The notes under the pieces are model-generated. The model saw only the letters and a program-made list of their open reading frames with translations. It was not told where the DNA came from and did not search any database. The translations under genes were made by a program, and so were the position numbers. From assembly GCA_012845835.1 (NCBI GenBank), contig JABAKD010000024.1:8025103-8089102 (forward strand): a stretch of DNA of 64,000 bases, written 5' to 3'. Positions 9,800 through 21,700 of this stretch are shown here, piece by piece; position 1 is the first letter of the stretch; each line of letters begins with the position of its first letter. Source of the stretch: Undaria pinnatifida. Its lineage: Eukaryota > Sar > Phaeophyceae > Laminariales > Alariaceae.

Positions 9800-12700
9800 A
9801 TGACTACAGCTCATAGGCCAACGTGGGCTGCGGCCCAAGCTGCGGCGTCCGATGTCGGCAATTGGTCTACCGGAGGTTAGATCAGCGTGCGAATCGGCCC
9901 GCGTCAATTATGACAATTTTTGTACCCCGAAAACCTTCCAAGTCTATTTTGAAGTAGTTTTGTCCCCGAAACAAGGATTTACTTCGGAGCCTACCGCCGG
10001 TGGTTACGGAGGTGTTGGTGTCCCATCTCCGGACCTATCAGGTACACTAGCATCACCCGTGAACTATGAATAGCTCATGATGATTTGCGTCCTATGCAAC
10101 TTAATATTTTTGTGCTTCTAACCGTTGTTATTCAGGGCAAGCAAGTCAGGCCGTGTCTTCTTGGGATCTTCCTAGCCAAACGACCCTGAAGTTCAGAGGG
10201 ACCGGGCAAAACAGCGAGGCCGAGCTGCGAAAGCGCGATGTCCGTGCACATGTTGAAGAAAGCGAGCGCCGTGCGTTGGACGAGAAGCCCGCAACGATAG
10301 GTCGGCGTTACGGTGAGTTTGTATACTACATGGTACATCTCGCATACCGTATAAATGCATGTACAAAATTGCAGCTGCTTAGGGTTAGGGTTAGGGTTAG
10401 GCCCGAAACTCCTTCATCTTGCTCCCCGACCCCGACTGCATGGGAAGAGGCCTCGGGGGTGCTTGCACCGTGCCCGGGCTGCCGGCTGGCAGGGTGTGCT
10501 GTACCAGGGTACGACTCGTACTCGTTTTTTGTTTTTTGCAAAATTATTTCAAATACGTCAGCTGTGACTTCGACCAGTTGAGCCGTCTGGATTCAACGTT
10601 GCAAGCTGCGTGTTCATGACAGTCTCGCGGCCGATCATACCTCGTACATGGAGAACTCGTATACAGGGGAGAAGAGAGGAGAGAAGTCCAGGTACTGTAC
10701 ATGTGGTTGGACTGCTACAAATGATGATACAGCAGAAGTACGTTCGAGGTACGAGGTGGTTTGCCGATTACTACTGCTGCTGCTGTTGTAATAGTCCTGC
10801 CGTACCACCCGCCGGTACTCTCATGTACCTGGCATACGATATGGTCTTGACCCATAGAGCCGGTCGCCCCGGTGGCATATCAGGTTGATATCCCGCGCCT
10901 GGTTTAGGTCAGTTTCGTGAGTTCGAATCCCCCCGAGTGCACACTCGTATAAATTCGTTGGGATTTTTTCTTGCGCACAAATTGACTTGCGGAAAACGCG
11001 AGAGCGTGAGTTAGCAGCACTCGATGAAAAATCGACGAGCAGTGGGATTGCTGAACCCTATGCGCGATAAAAAATGAAGGCATGAACCGGGGGGAAGAAG
11101 GGACGACGCCTGTGACCACGGCTTGTCCAGGAGCTGGAAAGTAGAAGTGTGCGAAAAAAAAAAAGGTCGGTCGCCCTGGTGGCGTATCAGGTTAAGCCCT
11201 CTGGGACTAGGCTCTTCGCAGCCCGCTAGTTGAGCAGCCCGCGCGCGCGCCGAGACTGTCACAAAAAAGTTGGGTCCGCGCAGCAGACGCGGCGCGTTTC
11301 TTCGCCCCAAAAGATACTTTTTGTGTAGAAGTGCAGTCTTCAGCTAAACTCGCACCGCGGCCGTGTCGCCTCCCGGTAACACGCTGGGGACGTCTGTCCT
11401 TACACTAGAAAGATCCCTCGGCCCTCAGAACATGACCGCTATTGTTCTCTCGATGCAATTTTCACCCTGGTCGGGTTGTCCCACGAGTCAAAATTCAGTA
11501 TGTAAAAATGATCACAAAAAATGATCTCTAAATCAGCGTCGAAGTGCCCTGCGGGAATAGCGTACTTCTGTACTTCTCTGAAAACGCCCCAGACAGCCGC
11601 GGGCTTGGGAAGGCGTAAGATCTCAGAGCTGAGGACCCCAGGCGGCGTGCAGGCTTCATGCACCTATCGGCGTACTCCTTTAGGGCGAGTCCAGGGGTGT
11701 TGCCAGGTGTGCGTGTGTGCGTGCGTGGCTGTGCTAATCCAACGCCCTGCGTTCAAGTCCGGAGATGTCTTTTTTCATCCCCGGTCTGAACAGACCGGTT
11801 TGTCGGTGAAAGATACGAGAATTGATCATTTTTTATTATTACAAAAACCCCTTGGAGTCCCAGAAGGGTTAATATCCTCGAGCCTGGTGTAGGTCAGTTT
11901 CGTGAGTTTGAGTCCCCCCGAGTGCATACTCGTATAAGTTCGTGGGGGCTTTTTCTTGTGCGCAAATTGACTTGCGGAAAGCGCGAGAGCGTGAGTTAGC
12001 AACACGCGATGAAAAATTGACGAGCAGTGGGATTGCTGAACCATATGCGCGATAAAAATGGAAGGCAAGAACCGAGGGGGGAGAAGGGACGACACCTGTG
12101 ACCAGTGAACACGGCTTGTCCAGAAGCTGGAAAGTATATTTGTGTGACAAAAGAAAGAAAAATGGTCACGGATTTCTCGTCCTCCGGACCGTTCCATTGC
12201 TTTCTCCCTTCAATATATATAACCCCCCTCCACACTCGCTCCACCTCATACTTGCAATACTATGAACTGATTTAATACCACACCGTACCCCTTAGCAGCA
12301 ATTTGTTGCTTCTACGGTCCCTCTCCGCTTCGTTTGCTACCTTCTTACGGGCATGCGCGGAGCCGCAGGCGGGCGTCAGCCCGCCGCGGCGAAGCCCCCC
12401 TTGTAAGTACATGTACAAATTGAAATTCGTCGAACTTAGGGCCCGAATTAACGAGGAACTTGCCAAATCGAATTTCGACTTTTTTTTTTATTTCATAAAA
12501 AATACACGAAAAAATCAACTTTGGTTCTTATCAAGGAACGGCGCCGTGCGTTCTAGGAAATGAAAAAATTCAAAAAACGCAAACGGGTCAACGAACAAGC
12601 GTGGGCAACGACCGAGGCGAGCGATGGCTCGCGTCCTCCCCGGAGCGCCGCGGCTAGCGGCAGATTGTTTTTGCCGGCAGCGGCTTGGAGGCTATGGCTC

Positions 12701-15700
12701 TAGGCGTTTCTTGGATGGGCTGGCGCCACCCCGCCGCCCGACACGGGCAGCAGCGACGGGGATATAGCGGTCGAACTTCTGAGCGAAGTCATAATGTGGT
12801 AGTTGGTCGTGTAACTTTCGAGGTGCAGGGCGACGAGAAACTGGGTTTGCGGCGGTCTCGGTTGTGTTCGAAGCGTCGCAGGCGGTCTACGCTGTGCTAA
12901 GGACCTTCGGAGGCCGCGCTGCGGCTGCTCCGGTGGTCCTACCTCTCGCAATGGTGGCTTCTCGCCTCTCAATCAGCCGACGACATGGCACCAATTCGCG
13001 TGGCCGGCTTCGGTTACACAGAACAAGCCATGTCTAGGTGGACAAGCTCCCTAAATTGAATTTCGATTTTCGACTAAATTCGACGGAGAAAGTATTTTTT
13101 TACTTCTTTGTTGAAATTGATTTTTCGTAATAATTCTGAAAATGCCTTCTTGGTGATTCATTTCTTGACCAATCAGATGCAAATTAAATTCATTTCTATA
13201 AAAAAAAATCGAAATTCGATTTGGCAAGTTCCTCGTTAATCTGGGCCCTTACGGCTGGCGTCCTTAAAATATTTTTATGGAATTGCAGCTGCTGCTCGGA
13301 GGAGGCTCCTCAGCTTTTCTTAGACGTATTTTTGAGCTTTTGCCGTGCTAGGTTGCGACGAGGATCACCCCCCGGCCCGAAACTCCCTCATCTTGCTCCC
13401 CGATCGCGACTGTGTCGGAGGAGGCCTCGGGCGTGCTTGCACCGTGCCCGGGCTGCCGGCTGGCAGGGTGTGCTGTATTCGTTTTCGCAAAAAAAAATCA
13501 AATACGTCACATGTGAGTTAGACCAGTTGAGCGGTCGATACTGAGTTCCAACAGCAGTTGAGTAGTCTAAATTCAACGTTGCAAGCTGCGTGATTCATGA
13601 CAGTTTCGTGGCGAATACATACCTCGTACATAGGAGTAAAATACAGGGGAGAAGAGAGGAGAGAGGTCCAGATACATACGGACGGACTGCTAAAAATGTT
13701 TATACAGCAGCAGTACGTTCGAGGTACGAGGTAGTTTGCCGATTACTGCTGCTGCCGCTGTTGTAGTAGTCCTGCCATACCACCCGCCGGTACCCGTATG
13801 TACCTGGTATGCGATACGATTATCATGGATTTACTCGTCCTCCCGACCGTTCATTTCTCCCTTCAATATGTACAAAGCCCCTCCACACTCGCTCCACCTC
13901 ATACTTGCATTAGTATTTTTTTTGTTTCACACTTCTACTTTCCAGCTTCTGGAGAAGCCGTGCAGGCGTCGTCCCTTCTTCCCCCCGCTTCTTGCCTTCA
14001 ATTTGTCATCGCTCATTGGGTTCAACATTCCCGCTGCTCGTCGGTTTTTTAACGAATGTTGCTGACTCACGTTCTCGCGCTTTCTGCAAGTCAGTTTGTG
14101 CACGAGAAAAAGACCTCACGAATTGATATATACGTGTATGCACTCGGGGGGACTCGAACTCACGAAACTTACCTATACCAGGCTCGAGGATAACCTGATA
14201 CGCCACCGGGGCGACCGGCTGGTATTGAACTGATTTAACACCACACCGTACCCCTTGGCATAAGTATTATGTCGCTTCTACGGTCCCTCTCCGCTTCGTT
14301 TGCTACCTGCCTTACGGGCATGCGCGGAGCCGCAGGCGGGCGTCAGCCCGCCGCGGCGAAGCCCCCCTGGAACTACATGAGAAACTACACCCCGGTGGTA
14401 ACATTTCGTTTTTTTTAAAATATCACCGGGTGTGGTATCCTATGTAACCCGGGTGATGAGTGCAGCTCGCAGGAACCGCGAAGGCGGTGTGATATACCAC
14501 GGGGTGTGATAGCACTTCCGCACACCCACAGGAGGGGGGGGGCGTAGGGGGTGTAGTAATGAGGGGTGTGATAACACTGCCTGTATCGAATCGTACTGCT
14601 GCCGCACCCTTGAAGGGTGTGGTATTGCGGGGGGGTGATAGCAATGCCTTCACGGAATGCGGCGGCGAGCGAGTCAGCAACTGGCTGCTGAGCCAGTGCG
14701 GTGGCTACCATATTGGCGCCTGTTGCTGTGCCAGCTGCTGCTGCTGTCGATTCAACAGCTGCAGCAGCAGGAGCAGTATCAGGAGGAGCCGCAGGTATAG
14801 AAGAAGTTTGCTCAGGTCGAAAGAACGAGGTGATCGGTCGCGCCTGCACTAGTGCGGTCGAAGCAGTTGTCGAAGGAGAGGAGGTGCTTGGCGGCGGCAT
14901 TCTGTTCTCCCTCCACGTTCATGTTGGAGGTCTCTATAGGGGGTGTTTCCCCGCACACAGAGGGTGTGTGTTGTGTTTGATCCCCAGGCAAATGCTGTAT
15001 CACCCCGGTGATAGGAGGGAGGGGGGCGTGAATGTATGCGGCGTAACCTCAGGGGGTGTGTTATATTATGTAACGCGGGTGATACTTCGCCTCCTCGTTT
15101 GAAATGCCAAAAAATGTCACCGGGATGTGGTCTCCTGTGGTGGGTGTGGTTTCTTATGTAGTATACGGTACCACTCCATCAGCCCTCCCGGTCAATAACT
15201 CAGGAATTTGGTGACAAACCTCGGAGATATTCAGGCTGGTCACATTATACACACCCATACCCGATATCAGTTGTACAGCAGGACTTGGAACATGTTATTT
15301 TATACAAAATTGAAAAACGTCAGCTGTGATTACGACCATGTTATTTTAAAAAGAGAAAAATTATTACAATGGTATGTTGGTAAGGTACGTACTTAAGTAT
15401 ACCAGGGTAGAATACCCGGGTACGTACCCGTACCCGGCGCTTAGGTACGTTAGGTGCGGGCCTCGATACCTTACCTAAGTGTCAGGTACGTTAGTACGGA
15501 CCACGATATCTTACCAAGTTTTAGGTACGATAGGTGCGCCGCTCCAATACTTATGAGTATAGGTATACCGGACGACGCAAAACCCGGGTTTAGGTACGAG
15601 CCTGTGGACGACCTCAATACCTTACCTAAGTTTTAGGTACGATAGGTACGTCGCCCCAATACTTATCCGGGTATCGGTATACCCGTCGACGAAATACCGA

Positions 15701-18700
15701 GTATAGATACGAGCTCAAATACCTTTACCCGAAATGTGTACGACATGCGAAGTAGTCATGACATCATCTGCGAGGCCAAACTAGTAAACAAATTCACAAT
15801 GCTAATTAGGCATGCGGCCTCCCCGCCACACACCCAGAACACCTGCCACCTGGGACACACACCGAGGGAACCTGTCGCCCAGACGTGCCCAACCCAAGGG
15901 GTAGAGTAGCGGCGTGCACAGTTATCGAAACTACTGGTCGAAACTACTGGTGGTGGAGACCACGAGGGCCAAGCTTCACCGAGCGACGGAATCAGCGCGC
16001 AGGATATTCCCGAGCCAGCTCTCGAGCGAGAGGTGATCGACGTCGCCCCGGGCAAGACAGCAGTCGCCGTGATCACTCCCAACCTTGTTTACAGAATAAA
16101 CGGGGACGCGCAGGGCGTGTATGATATCCCGGTGGAGACCACGAAAGCCGTTGGTGACTTTGCCGCGCCGAAGCGTTGTCGACGAGAAAGGGCTCGAGAG
16201 GCATCGTTCGTGTACTCTGGCAATTTACGTTATTTCTCCATCGCGGTGGTTTTGTAATCGGCTGTCACCCAGCTTGAGAAAAACAAGCCATGGCGTTTCG
16301 TTGAAAAAAAGTCGCGTTTCTTGGATGGACGTCAGATCTAACACACTATTAATAGCAGCGCCTACTGGCAGACCCAGTCGAAGATAGCTGCTGCCAGTAG
16401 CTTGCTGCCAGTAAATTATTACTGCCAGCACATACTGTTCTAGTGCCGTGCCCCATCAATTTGACGTTTTTTGCAGTGATACATACCCGGGCACATACCC
16501 AGGTGCGTGGTACGTCAGGTACGAACCTCGATACCTTACCTAAGTTTTAGATACGATAAGTATGCTGCTCCAATACTTGCCCTGGTATAGGTATTACCGA
16601 CGACGAAATACCCGGGTTAAGGTACGAGCCTTGGGGCGACCTCAATTCCTTACTCAAGTTTTAGGTACGTTAGGTACGGATCCTGATACCTCACCTAAGT
16701 GTTAAGTACGGCTGTCAATACCTTACCTACGTTTTCGGTACGTAATGTACGGCGTCAAAAGCTTGCCCAGGTATAGGTATACCTAACTTAACATGCCCTT
16801 GAAAAACACTCTTCAGCTGTGACATCGACCAAAAAGAATTTTGATCAAAAGTCAGCTTTTATGTTTATATGAAGGAGGGATAATTGCAAAAGACGCTTCG
16901 CTCCGCGGGCGCCATCCGCCGCCCGCTACGCTTTCTCAAGGCCAGTTCAAACGAGGAACAAATACGGGAAAAAAACAAACGCAAAAATAAAACGAAAAGC
17001 AAAACTAGAAAACAGCCGAGCCTCACTGGTCAGATAGCAGAAACTAGCAGTACGAGAGATTCCGCTCACCCGGTTTTTATTTTTCGTTTTTATTTATGGC
17101 AAAACCATTTAAAATGTGTCGAAATGGGGGTGAACTTATCCAAGTATGGAATAACCAGCGCAAAGAGGAACATAGGATGATCGGTTCGCAAGCGCATGGT
17201 GGCTGGGGAAGTGCGTGAAGCTCCCACGGCGCTTGTCCACCGTCAAAGCCAACATATATGGGTAGGGTATAACCAAGGGGTGGCCATGCAAGAAACCAGA
17301 GGGCCAGGAGATGGCTGTGGTGATACGTTTTCGATGAAGGTGTCACTCAGTAATCCAACGACTTCCCCGACGAACAACCATGACGACAACACATTTTTTA
17401 GAGCGCTCCCGGGGGAGCGGATTGGAGCTCGAGTGCCACCTGCTCTCAGGGGTGCCTTGGGTGGCGAGTTGGGTGGATTCAGCTCTGTTGGGTGCATTCG
17501 CCGCGAGTCGGTGTGCTGTGGCGGTTGAATCATTATGTCAAGGTGCACCGCGAGTTTTGGCGTGGAAGATAACATATTTTCAGTTTCTTTTTAGATATTT
17601 TGGATGTCGTTCGGAATAAACGTGCGTTTTTATCGAAAAGCGAAGGTTCTTCCTCTTTTTCGTTTTTTCTTTCATTGTTGTTTTCAGATATGTTTTCTTC
17701 GTTTGGACTGGCCCTCAGGAATGAGGCTGTTGGTACCCATACTTTGCTGCGCGTGTGCGATGTGCCACTAACGGTCCCTCTAGAGGTCCAGATGCGTTCG
17801 CGTACTATTATTAGTGCTTGGCCATGTCGAACTTTGGGTTAAACCAGCGTCAGCAGCGCGAGGACTAGCCATATTTCTCATTTCGACCATGTTTGCCGAG
17901 TCTGGAGGAGTTTGACTTGTGAAATAGGTTTTTTCAACACGATTAATTGTCGGTTCGAAAATATTGAAGCGAGAAAGACGGCCTGTGACCTGATATTTCT
18001 ACAACTGGCGAGAGGGAGATTATCTGAGCACTAGCATTGGATAAAGGTAATTTTCCGTAGGACGTGTTTTCTTCAGTTTCGGACAACGCTTATTTAGCTT
18101 ATTTTCCTGAAAATAGTATTGCGCCTCGCAGTTCCGAGGCAGTGTGGGAAATGTCATCACGGCGCTGTTGTTTCCTTGTAAAGTTACCAGAATAGACTGG
18201 ATTGTAGTACAGGAAAATATGACAGGCGAACTCCTCAAAATATACCAGGTGTGATATTTTCGTACGGGTACCATCGTACCCCTGCAAGACATTATCCAGG
18301 TGCCAGGTACTGGTGTGAATTGTTGTCTACCAGGCATCATATGCCTTGCTACATGGCACCAAGTATGTATGCGGTGTATGTAGTATACGGATCCGGTATA
18401 GATCCAAGCACGTATATAATATTATTTTCGTACGCAAAGCTGAGTGTGCTGCTGCTTCTGCTGTAAATTGGTACCCGGTATATACCATACCGGGTACCAG
18501 ATACAGCAGCATATCAAGCACCTACTGAGAGGAAACAACATTGGGCTCGAGCAGTGCTGCGGGTGGTCAGGCGGCCCGTCAGTATTGATCACCGAGACAG
18601 CAAGTGTCTGGATGACTGAGGGGGGCTAATAATTCCATTTTGGAGTACAACCTTGGTGGAAGCAACGACGCGAAACACTCGCGGCGGACGTTCGGATGGG

Positions 18701-21700
18701 GAAAAAAAAGCGACGCGTGCAGCCATCGCACTGTGTTGCGTGCGCTCGACGTGGAAGCCTTTGGTCGTTCCTCCAAAAGCCTGACCAGGAGCGAAAGAGC
18801 TTACAATGACGTACTTGTACGTAGCAAATCCGATCACTACAGACAAGTTGAGGAAGTTAACTGTTGCGGCGGCATTGCAGTTATCGCTAGCCACGACGTT
18901 TCGTGTCAAACAATTGTGCATGCTGTCGCGAGGAGACGAATTACACTTCGCACAACACCTACACCCTGCAGTCAGCTGTACCCCGGGTCCATGGTCGCGG
19001 CACACCTGGCTGTGTAGGTGTCCTCCTTGCCCTATACCGTTGGGAAACGTTTTGGAATTATGTGCGCCATAGTCGGTGGCGTTCCCAAGTCTCTCCACCA
19101 GATGTGTGCTACAGAACGAGTAAGATTATGAATGCCTACATACTAGTGTCAAGCCCGTGTAAATGCCCACACGGATGGTCCCTAGACACCACAGCACTCC
19201 CCGAAAGTAGCCCACGGGGTCGGGGGGCCTAGGGGAAAACGTTGAAAAATCAACCTCGCAGGGAAAAACGATGGGGAGCGAGCAAAGCAGCGCCGGAAGT
19301 ACCCCGCTCGAATACAAGATGAAATATAGATGATACTCTGCAGCTCGCTATAGAACCCCACCTGCCCCGTATCGAAAGGGATGCGTGTTCAATGGTCAAG
19401 TGAATAAGGCAGTAAGTACCCCCTCCCTAAAAGCGACACAGTAGGGCGCGGCGGCACCTCTTACAAAAGTCAGATCAGATAGACCATGCTGAGGACCTCC
19501 ACCACGTCCTGTGTAAGGTGTAAACGTCAAATCACGTCTTGAACGACGAATATCTCGACATGACCGCCATGCACTGCCCACGCTCACCCGCTAGAATACA
19601 AGACTAACACAGGTTACCGTCCTGCGGTTCGCTATGATATAGCCCCCCCCCCCGCTCCCCGACCAAAAAACAAATAACCCAAACAAGTAGAACACAGCGG
19701 CGCCTCCTGCATAACTCAGACCAGGTAAAACCATGCTGGGGACCTCCACCGCGTCCGCTGGAAGGCGTCGACGTTTAACTACTTGTTGAACAACGTACAT
19801 CGTGACGACATGGCCACGATCCGTTGTCTACTTGCCTTCACTCACCCCAATACAACAGGGCCGCAGAGGCACCGTCTGCAGAAATTCTCTCTAATGTAAG
19901 CTATCAGTACTTGCAGAGAGCTTCCACTACCACCGCCGGAATCCCGTCCTTTGCTTTTCCGCCGAACATGGACATGGCGTCCTTCATGCAATTCCCGCGC
20001 CGGCACTGACTGCCTGCACCAACAGCGCCGAGGGCAACCGAGGCCTTGTATTGGATGCAAGACCTAACCGTTCGGGACAGACAGTACCCAACGATGTCCC
20101 TCCACGCTCGCGTTGGTGATCGAGGTTATCCTGTTCGAACACGCGGAGGGATTGTGACAACACCGGCAAGAGGCAAGAGGGGCGCTTGGTGGAAAGGTTT
20201 TAAGGTGAAGAATGAGTACAACAATGACGGCAGCAACAAAGGCAACAGCACCAAAATAACGGCACAAATGTTGCCGGAATGAGTGCCTCCGATTTCTCTG
20301 TGAACGACCTGTGGTTTTGGATAAAAAACATGGGTGGAAAAATACCACCGCGGGGCGAACTCAGGGGTAAGAGGGGGGGGGAGAAATTCCCATGGCCCAC
20401 GAAATACAAAATTGAGGTACAGCCCATAGCATCAAATATTTTGGAAACAAGGGGTTGGCCGAAACTCGCCCCTCACAATGACTTTAGTTTATTTAGCAAT
20501 CTACGCGGTTTCACTGGCGGCGGGCGCCCCACTGAAGCCTTCGAAGTACACACCACGCCCGGAGGAGCTCGACCAAGTTATGATATAGTGCGATCTGTAG
20601 TTGATTTGGCCTTTGTCGTGCTGGAGTTGCAAAAAGTCGATCCACCGCGGCCACGCAGTCTTATCCGTTGCACAGCCGCTACCTGAGCTCCAGCAATCGC
20701 GCCGTTTTTTAGGCAATTTACACGGCCACTGTCACGGTGGGTAACATTATCGAAACCCCCCAAGATTGACCGTTTGCTCATGTATGCAGGCAGGGAAGGT
20801 ATTACAGGGTGGTGGACGTAGGGATGCATGTCACAAACGACTTGAGACGCACCTCCAGAAATAAAACAAATGTAGAGAATGTTAGTGTTGTAGAGCTACA
20901 ACACAAAAAGCGTTACGTCGTTGATTTTTTTTAGTATTCCTACGTGCGATACTCTTCATGGCTGCAGCAGTAAACAAAATATCTTGGCCCGTGTGTGAAA
21001 TAACAAATCCAATGCCTTGGAACCACACATCAAACTTCAGCGACAGTGTCGCGGTGCTTAGCGGTCACGAAAACTTCTGCCGCTTTGCCACACTTTAGGG
21101 AACACTAAAGAGTCCGTCGCAGGGTGGTGAACGTTCGGGTTATAGCTGTGAGGTTGGAGTTGAGGCAGAATCGCGCAATATCGTACACGAAAAAAAACAG
21201 CGGTAGAGGTGCGTCCTGGTGTGGGCAGGTTGTACCTCGTAGGGCAAAGAACGATTTTTTTCATACGGAAAGCAACACAAGCGAAGAATAAGGAAAGCAA
21301 TTGCCTCTGGGCGTTCTCAAAGCTATTGGGCTTCGCCGGCGGTATTGTTGGGGTGGGAGTTGTTATGGAGTGAGGCGTTCTCCTAGATAGGATATTACGG
21401 TATATACGCAGCCTTGGCCCTGCATCGTGCAATGAATGGCGTTGTCCGTACTAATCCTGCTTGAACACTTGGCTGCAAAGCAATTAGACACATTGGGCAT
21501 GTACTTGATCTTGCAAGTATGTAAACGGAGTTCAAGACCCGAGACAAAAAGCGATACCTGGTGCATTATTTGCGGAGCCCTTGTAATAGTACCAGGTACA
21601 GTATTGATAGTGTTAAGAGTTCCTCTAGTACATACCTGATATAGCTCTGAAGGTACCGCTTAACGTTAACGGAAATGTAAAGACCGTTATAATATAAATA

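Larger units (their letters stand above)
10402..12400 (+). repeat. Dispersed repeat R1, copy A (interrupted)
   Basis: A direct repeat shared with 13375-14368. The homologous parts are 10402-10857 and about 12165-12400. They are interrupted by about 1.3 kb that contains SINE copies 2 and 3. Shared landmarks are GTGCCCGGGCTGCCGGCTGG, GTACGTTCGAGGTACGAGGT, a CTG-rich patch, and a terminal GC-rich hairpin CGGGCGTCAGCCCG. No coding capacity is evident. Confidence 0.75.
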
